NCBI RefSeq assembly: GCF_034314105.1 | Contig: NZ_JAVIWJ010000001.1 | Location: 3,646,501-3,710,500, forward strand | Direction of reading: 5' to 3' | DNA: 64,000 nucleotides | Source of the DNA: Pseudomonas sp. AB6 | GTDB taxonomy: Bacteria; Pseudomonadota; Gammaproteobacteria; Pseudomonadales; Pseudomonadaceae | Shown: positions 59,201-64,000 of the stretch, piece after piece | How positions within the stretch are numbered: the first letter of the stretch is position 1 | Layout: the number at the start of each line of letters is the position of its first letter | Translations under genes and position numbers: made by a program | The notes under the pieces: generated by a model | The model's input: only the letters and a program-made list of their open reading frames with translations | Databases searched by the model: none | Told to the model about the DNA's origin: nothing

Positions 59201-60331
59201 ATGACTATTTTCACTGTTTATTTCTGCGGTACAGGCTCAAACAAATTTGACTCTATCAATAAAAATTTTTGGGACGGCGAGTTGATATCGACGCTCGCTA
59301 ATAACAATGCAGGCAGGGAGTTTGCCGACTGGACTGTTATTGACGGGCCCGGAAGCGGTAACCTACAAGCCGATGAAATGTTTACCAAATCTAAAGAGTA
59401 CGGCCTGTCAGGCACCCTCTTCGGCAAAGGCTGGCATGAGAACGTTTCTCATGCACTGCACATGATTAAAGGAAAGTGCGATTGGCAGCGCACGCAACTA
59501 ACGGAAGCAAACTATAAAACGTTAAAGGCCGCAGGCATTCCAATTGACGAGGTCAAAATTACAGGAACGTATTTATGGAGAAAGTACAACTACGGCGACC
59601 GAAAGGTCACGCCACAAAATATACAGGAACAAATAATCAACATTTTTCGCAAGGGTTCAATCATACCCACTCAGGTCAATCTGGTGGGGTGGAGTCGCGG
59701 CGGCGTAAGCTGCCACATGCTTGCTAATGCGATGTTGGCAGACAGCGAGTTGAAACACATCAAGGTTAATATTTTTGCTGTGGACCCCGTACCTGGTGCG
59801 CTGAATTTCCAAGGTGAAAAAGTGACATTGGGTAGCAATGTTTCGGAGTACGTTGGCTTTTATGCCAGGGACGAACGCTCCAAAGGTTTCTCCTGCGTCA
59901 TTCCGACAACCCATTCCTCCACTAACGTTCACATCTATCCAATGGCAGGCCGCCACGCAACGCTTGTAGGTAACGCGGCAGTAAATGGATCAGAAGGGCC
60001 GAAGGTATTGCACGAACCCGGTAGGATCGTCAGGCATTTTGCTGAAAAATGCTTAACGCGCTGGGGTGTCAAGTTGGATAAAAAATTGAACTTGGGCGCC
60101 GCCGAGATTGCTAATTTTCACGACGCTATCGTGCGCGGTGAACAATATTATGTAGCGATGCGCAAGCAGTCCTACACCGTGCTTACCGAGCAGGAAAGAG
60201 ATCAACGGCTTGTAACGTTCGGGTCTCACGGCGTGCACTTCACGGCGATTGAAGGCGACCAATTCCAGCCAGCAAAAGGGCTTGCAGGCAGCCTAAGCGC
60301 CACTAATGACACCTACAAAAATCTTCACTGA
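59201..60331 (+). CDS. Lipase-like alpha/beta hydrolase, candidate secreted effector
   Basis: A 376-residue protein with nucleophile elbow GWSRGGVSCHML (Ser about residue 170), a following acid candidate in FAVDPVPGALNF, and several histidines later (TTHSSTNVHIYPMAGRHAT). There is no N-terminal signal peptide; it begins MTIFTVYFCGTGSNKFDS. The layout resembles DUF2235/Tle-type phospholipases, but I cannot place it in a named family. The gene is more AT-rich than its neighbours, stands alone between recQ and pckA, and lacks a secretion partner or immunity gene nearby. Horizontal origin and an effector role are inferences. Confidence 0.6.
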   Translation: MTIFTVYFCGTGSNKFDSINKNFWDGELISTLANNNAGREFADWTVIDGPGSGNLQADEMFTKSKEYGLSGTLFGKGWHENVSHALHMIKGKCDWQRTQLTEANYKTLKAAGIPIDEVKITGTYLWRKYNYGDRKVTPQNIQEQIINIFRKGSIIPTQVNLVGWSRGGVSCHMLANAMLADSELKHIKVNIFAVDPVPGALNFQGEKVTLGSNVSEYVGFYARDERSKGFSCVIPTTHSSTNVHIYPMAGRHATLVGNAAVNGSEGPKVLHEPGRIVRHFAEKCLTRWGVKLDKKLNLGAAEIANFHDAIVRGEQYYVAMRKQSYTVLTEQERDQRLVTFGSHGVHFTAIEGDQFQPAKGLAGSLSATNDTYKNLH

Positions 60332-60382
60332 TTCGTTTAGAAATCTGCACCTGTAGCACAAAAGCCAGACCCAGAACTCTGC

Positions 60383-60416
60383 AAAAAAAACCGCCCTCTG
60401 GAGGGCGGTTTTTTTA
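60383..60416. terminator. Bidirectional Rho-independent terminator
   Basis: AACCGCCCTC-TG-GAGGGCGGTT hairpin (60389-60410) flanked by A and T runs, placed between the convergent lipase-like gene and pckA. Confidence 0.93.
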
Positions 60417-60428
60417 TTTATACAACTC

Positions 60429-62099
<1,671 letters not shown>

Positions 62100-62152
62100 T
62101 CAGAACGGCAATAACGCGACCCTACGGGCATTTCAGGTACATTCTGCCCCAC

Positions 62153-63055
62153 TTAATGCCGCGTATTAGAGGGTGAATCCACACCGCCACCGGCAAATAT
62201 CTGCGCCACGTCAGTGGCATCAAATAGGTAACGCTGATTGCAGAACTGGCAGTCGATTTCAATGGCGCCGTGATGCTCGATCACCAGTTGCTGCGCATCT
62301 TCTTCACCGAGGCTCACCAAGGCATTGGCCGAACGCTCGCGGGAACAGCTACAACGGAACTGCAGAGGCTGGATGTCAAACATGCGTACTGCATCTTCAT
62401 GGAACAAACGGTGCAACACGGTCTCATTATCCAAACTGAGTAGCTCTTCAGCGGTCAGAGTTCCGGCCAGCGCCGTAACATGTTGCCAACTGGCATCGCG
62501 ATCTTCCGGATCGGTTAAACGGTCAGCGGGCAATTGCTGCAACAGCAGGCCACGCGCACGGGAGCCGTCCGCGCTGAGCCAAAAACGCGTTCCCAACTGC
62601 TCGGACAGGGCGAAATATGACGTCAGGCTTTCGGACAAATCAGCACCGTCCAACGCCACGGCACCCTGGTAGCGTTTGCCCTGACGCGGATCGATGGTCA
62701 ACGTAAGAATGCCATCCGGCATCAGGTCGCGAAGCCCGGCACCCGACACGATCTGGTCTTCCTCGTAGCGAGCTATACCACGTATCTCACGGTCACTTGA
62801 GCATTCGACCATCAACATGGGTACGGCACCGCTGGAATTGGCCTGTAGCACCAACAAACCATCAAATTTCAGCGTACCCACCAGCAGCGAAGCAGCCGCG
62901 AGCATTTCACCCAGCAACTGTGCGACGGGTTCGGGATACGGGTGCTTGGCCAGCACCTCGGCATAGCTGCGCTCAAGCGTTACCAGCTCTCCGCGAACGT
63001 CGCTTTCATCAAAAATGAAACGCTGTGTGTAATCAATATCCGGAAAATCATGCAT
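62153..63055 (-). CDS. hslO: Redox-regulated chaperone Hsp33
   Basis: A 300-residue cytosolic chaperone switched on by oxidative stress. The C-terminal zinc/redox site is complete (CSCSRERS and later [11 protein letters not shown]). The start at 63055 gives [17 protein letters not shown], the usual family start. The hslR-hslO-pckA order is conserved with other gammaproteobacteria. Confidence 0.96.
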   Translation of the reverse strand: MHDFPDIDYTQRFIFDESDVRGELVTLERSYAEVLAKHPYPEPVAQLLGEMLAAASLLVGTLKFDGLLVLQANSSGAVPMLMVECSSDREIRGIARYEEDQIVSGAGLRDLMPDGILTLTIDPRQGKRYQGAVALDGADLSESLTSYFALSEQLGTRFWLSADGSRARGLLLQQLPADRLTDPEDRDASWQHVTALAGTLTAEELLSLDNETVLHRLFHEDAVRMFDIQPLQFRCSCSRERSANALVSLGEEDAQQLVIEHHGAIEIDCQFCNQRYLFDATDVAQIFAGGGVDSPSNTRH

Positions 63056-63352
63056 GAGAAAAGGTATCTGAAGTGATGGCAAGGTAATGACGAGCGCCTA
63101 AAAAACGCCGCCTGACAACTAACATTTTTTCCGCTGTAATCATGCCGATGGGGCGTATTTTATGAACAACGTCAATTGCTGAGTAGCTCACCGGCAGACA
63201 ATTCAGTGTGGCTCTAAATCTGGACAGTCGCCATTATGTGACTGTTATACATAATCGTCGGTTTGGTTCGCTGACGTCGATGATCATTCACACCCTATTG
63301 AAAAAAGCGTTAGACACAGAGCTGCCGTACGATTTTCAACCGACTGGGGTTA

Positions 63353-63757
63353 TTAGTCGTCACCTGAACCACGAAACTGATGAAGCTGTCGACGTTGCTT
63401 CTTGGTGGGCCGCCCTTCGGTGCTGATGCCAATGCTGCCCGCCTTGCGCATGGCCACGGCGTTTTCACGCTTTTGGACGCTTTCCGGGGTTTCGGTGTAC
63501 AGAGTTTGCGCCTCAGAGGCGCCTCGCCGTACTGCCGATAGCGCCTGAATGATCACCGTACGCTCATCAAACCCTGCGCGGATTTGGAACTCGTCACCTA
63601 CACGTGGCTCCTTGCCTGGCTTGCATCGTTCGCCACGCCAGTGGACTTTACCGCTTTCAATCGCGGCCTTGGCCAATGCTCGTGTTTTAAAAAAACGCGC
63701 AGCCCATAGCCATTTGTCCAGCCTGACTTTGTCATCCTCTTCCTGTTTTTGTGCCAT
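63353..63757 (-). CDS. hslR: Heat-shock ribosome-associated protein HslR (Hsp15)
   Basis: A 134-residue S4-domain RNA-binding protein that recycles stalled 50S subunits carrying nascent chains. S4 motif VRLDKWLWAARFFKTRALAK at residue 11 and VHWRGERCKPGKEP, with a basic C-terminal tail. 297 bases separate it from hslO, with no gene in between. Confidence 0.94.
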   Translation of the reverse strand: MAQKQEEDDKVRLDKWLWAARFFKTRALAKAAIESGKVHWRGERCKPGKEPRVGDEFQIRAGFDERTVIIQALSAVRRGASEAQTLYTETPESVQKRENAVAMRKAGSIGISTEGRPTKKQRRQLHQFRGSGDD

Positions 63758-63876
63758 TGGGATTCCTTAATAAGCAACGGTCCGAACTTTACTACGTCAC
63801 GTATAGCAGGCGTCAAACCGATCATGGGACTAGAATGCCCTCTCTATCGACGGCTCCCTTGGCGCAGGAATGCTAC

Positions 63877-64000
63877 GTGACTGAATTTCCGATCTCGCTC
63901 ACCCATCCTAAAGTTAAATGCGAAGGCTGCCAGAACAGCATCGAACTGGATTTCGACTTTGCATTTGCCTACCAACCCATCGTCGACTTGCGTGATCGGT
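63877..64000 (+). CDS. EAL-domain protein, 5' end only (continues outside window)
   Basis: GTG at 63877 preceded by AGGAA eight bases upstream. The first 41 residues include CEGCQNSIELDFDFAFAYQP and IVDLRDR, the F-x-YQPIVDL opening of EAL domains (cyclic di-GMP phosphodiesterase type or a blue-light-sensing/degenerate relative). Whether the catalytic residues are kept cannot be seen. The Cys-rich lead (CEGC) is unusual. Confidence 0.7.
   Translation, partial: MTEFPISLTHPKVKCEGCQNSIELDFDFAFAYQPIVDLRDR

Noticed and set aside
63208..63426. 72-codon frame between hslO and hslR
   Set aside because: It overlaps the hslR 3' end antisense and has no ribosome site.

Overview
The window reads as chromosomal DNA of a Pseudomonas species, most likely of the P. 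fluorescens/P. syringae side of the genus (an inference from gene content and order, not a database match). Pointers are the glycine betaine/sarcosine catabolic block (gbcA, gbcB, soxBDAG, glyA, purU, glutathione-independent fdhA), the agmatine pair aguA/aguB, an OprD-family porin, the pckA-hslO-hslR order, and many short Pseudomonas-type REP/REPIN palindromes (arms related to GTAGGAGC, GGGACCGAAT and GCCAACTTGTTGGCGA).

Layout: 1-4.1 kb holds the C-terminal part of a VasX-like type VI secretion effector with its membrane partner, followed by a second, truncated copy of the effector tail with its own partner. 4.2-8.5 kb has a glutathione transferase, a retropepsin-like secreted protein, a DUF2780 protein, and a fasciclin protein beside an ECF sigma/anti-sigma pair. 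8.5-17.5 kb is one-carbon/sarcosine metabolism on the minus strand. 17.9-22.3 kb has a TraX-like membrane protein, threonine aldolase, zapA with a small coiled-coil gene, and a chemoreceptor. 22.4-25.2 kb has the divergent gbcB/gbcA pair. 25.2-28.2 kb has a DnaA-box-rich intergenic region, an orphan solute-binding protein overlapping a methyltransferase gene, and tRNA-Thr(TGT).

28.2-30.3 kb downstream of the tRNA is gene-poor and looks like a decayed island with small hypothetical genes. 30.3-34.0 kb is a ferric-iron-type ABC importer operon. 34-42.3 kb holds a quinone oxidoreductase-like enzyme, the porin, agmatine degradation and a three-domain kinase/M23-like/aminotransferase-class-III fusion. 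42.5-46 kb is rmlBACD (dTDP-L-rhamnose). 46-52 kb has dctBD, a thioesterase, cysQ-nudE and yrfG. 52-56.3 kb has a LysR regulator followed by fdhD and a YdeP-type molybdoenzyme. 56.3-64 kb has a thioesterase, recQ, an AT-rich lipase-like gene of probable foreign origin, pckA, hslO, hslR and the start of an EAL-domain gene.

How the genes work together: GbcAB demethylates glycine betaine to dimethylglycine. SoxBDAG later oxidises sarcosine to glycine, releasing a one-carbon unit that GlyA, PurU and FdhA handle as methylene-/formyl-THF or formaldehyde. AguB/AguA turn agmatine into putrescine. The most unusual items are the duplicated effector-tail/partner module, the repeat-bearing DnaA-box region at 25.3-25.6 kb, the kinase-lyase fusion, the isolated lipase-like gene, and two sharply defined candidate operators (39.2 kb and 30.0 kb).
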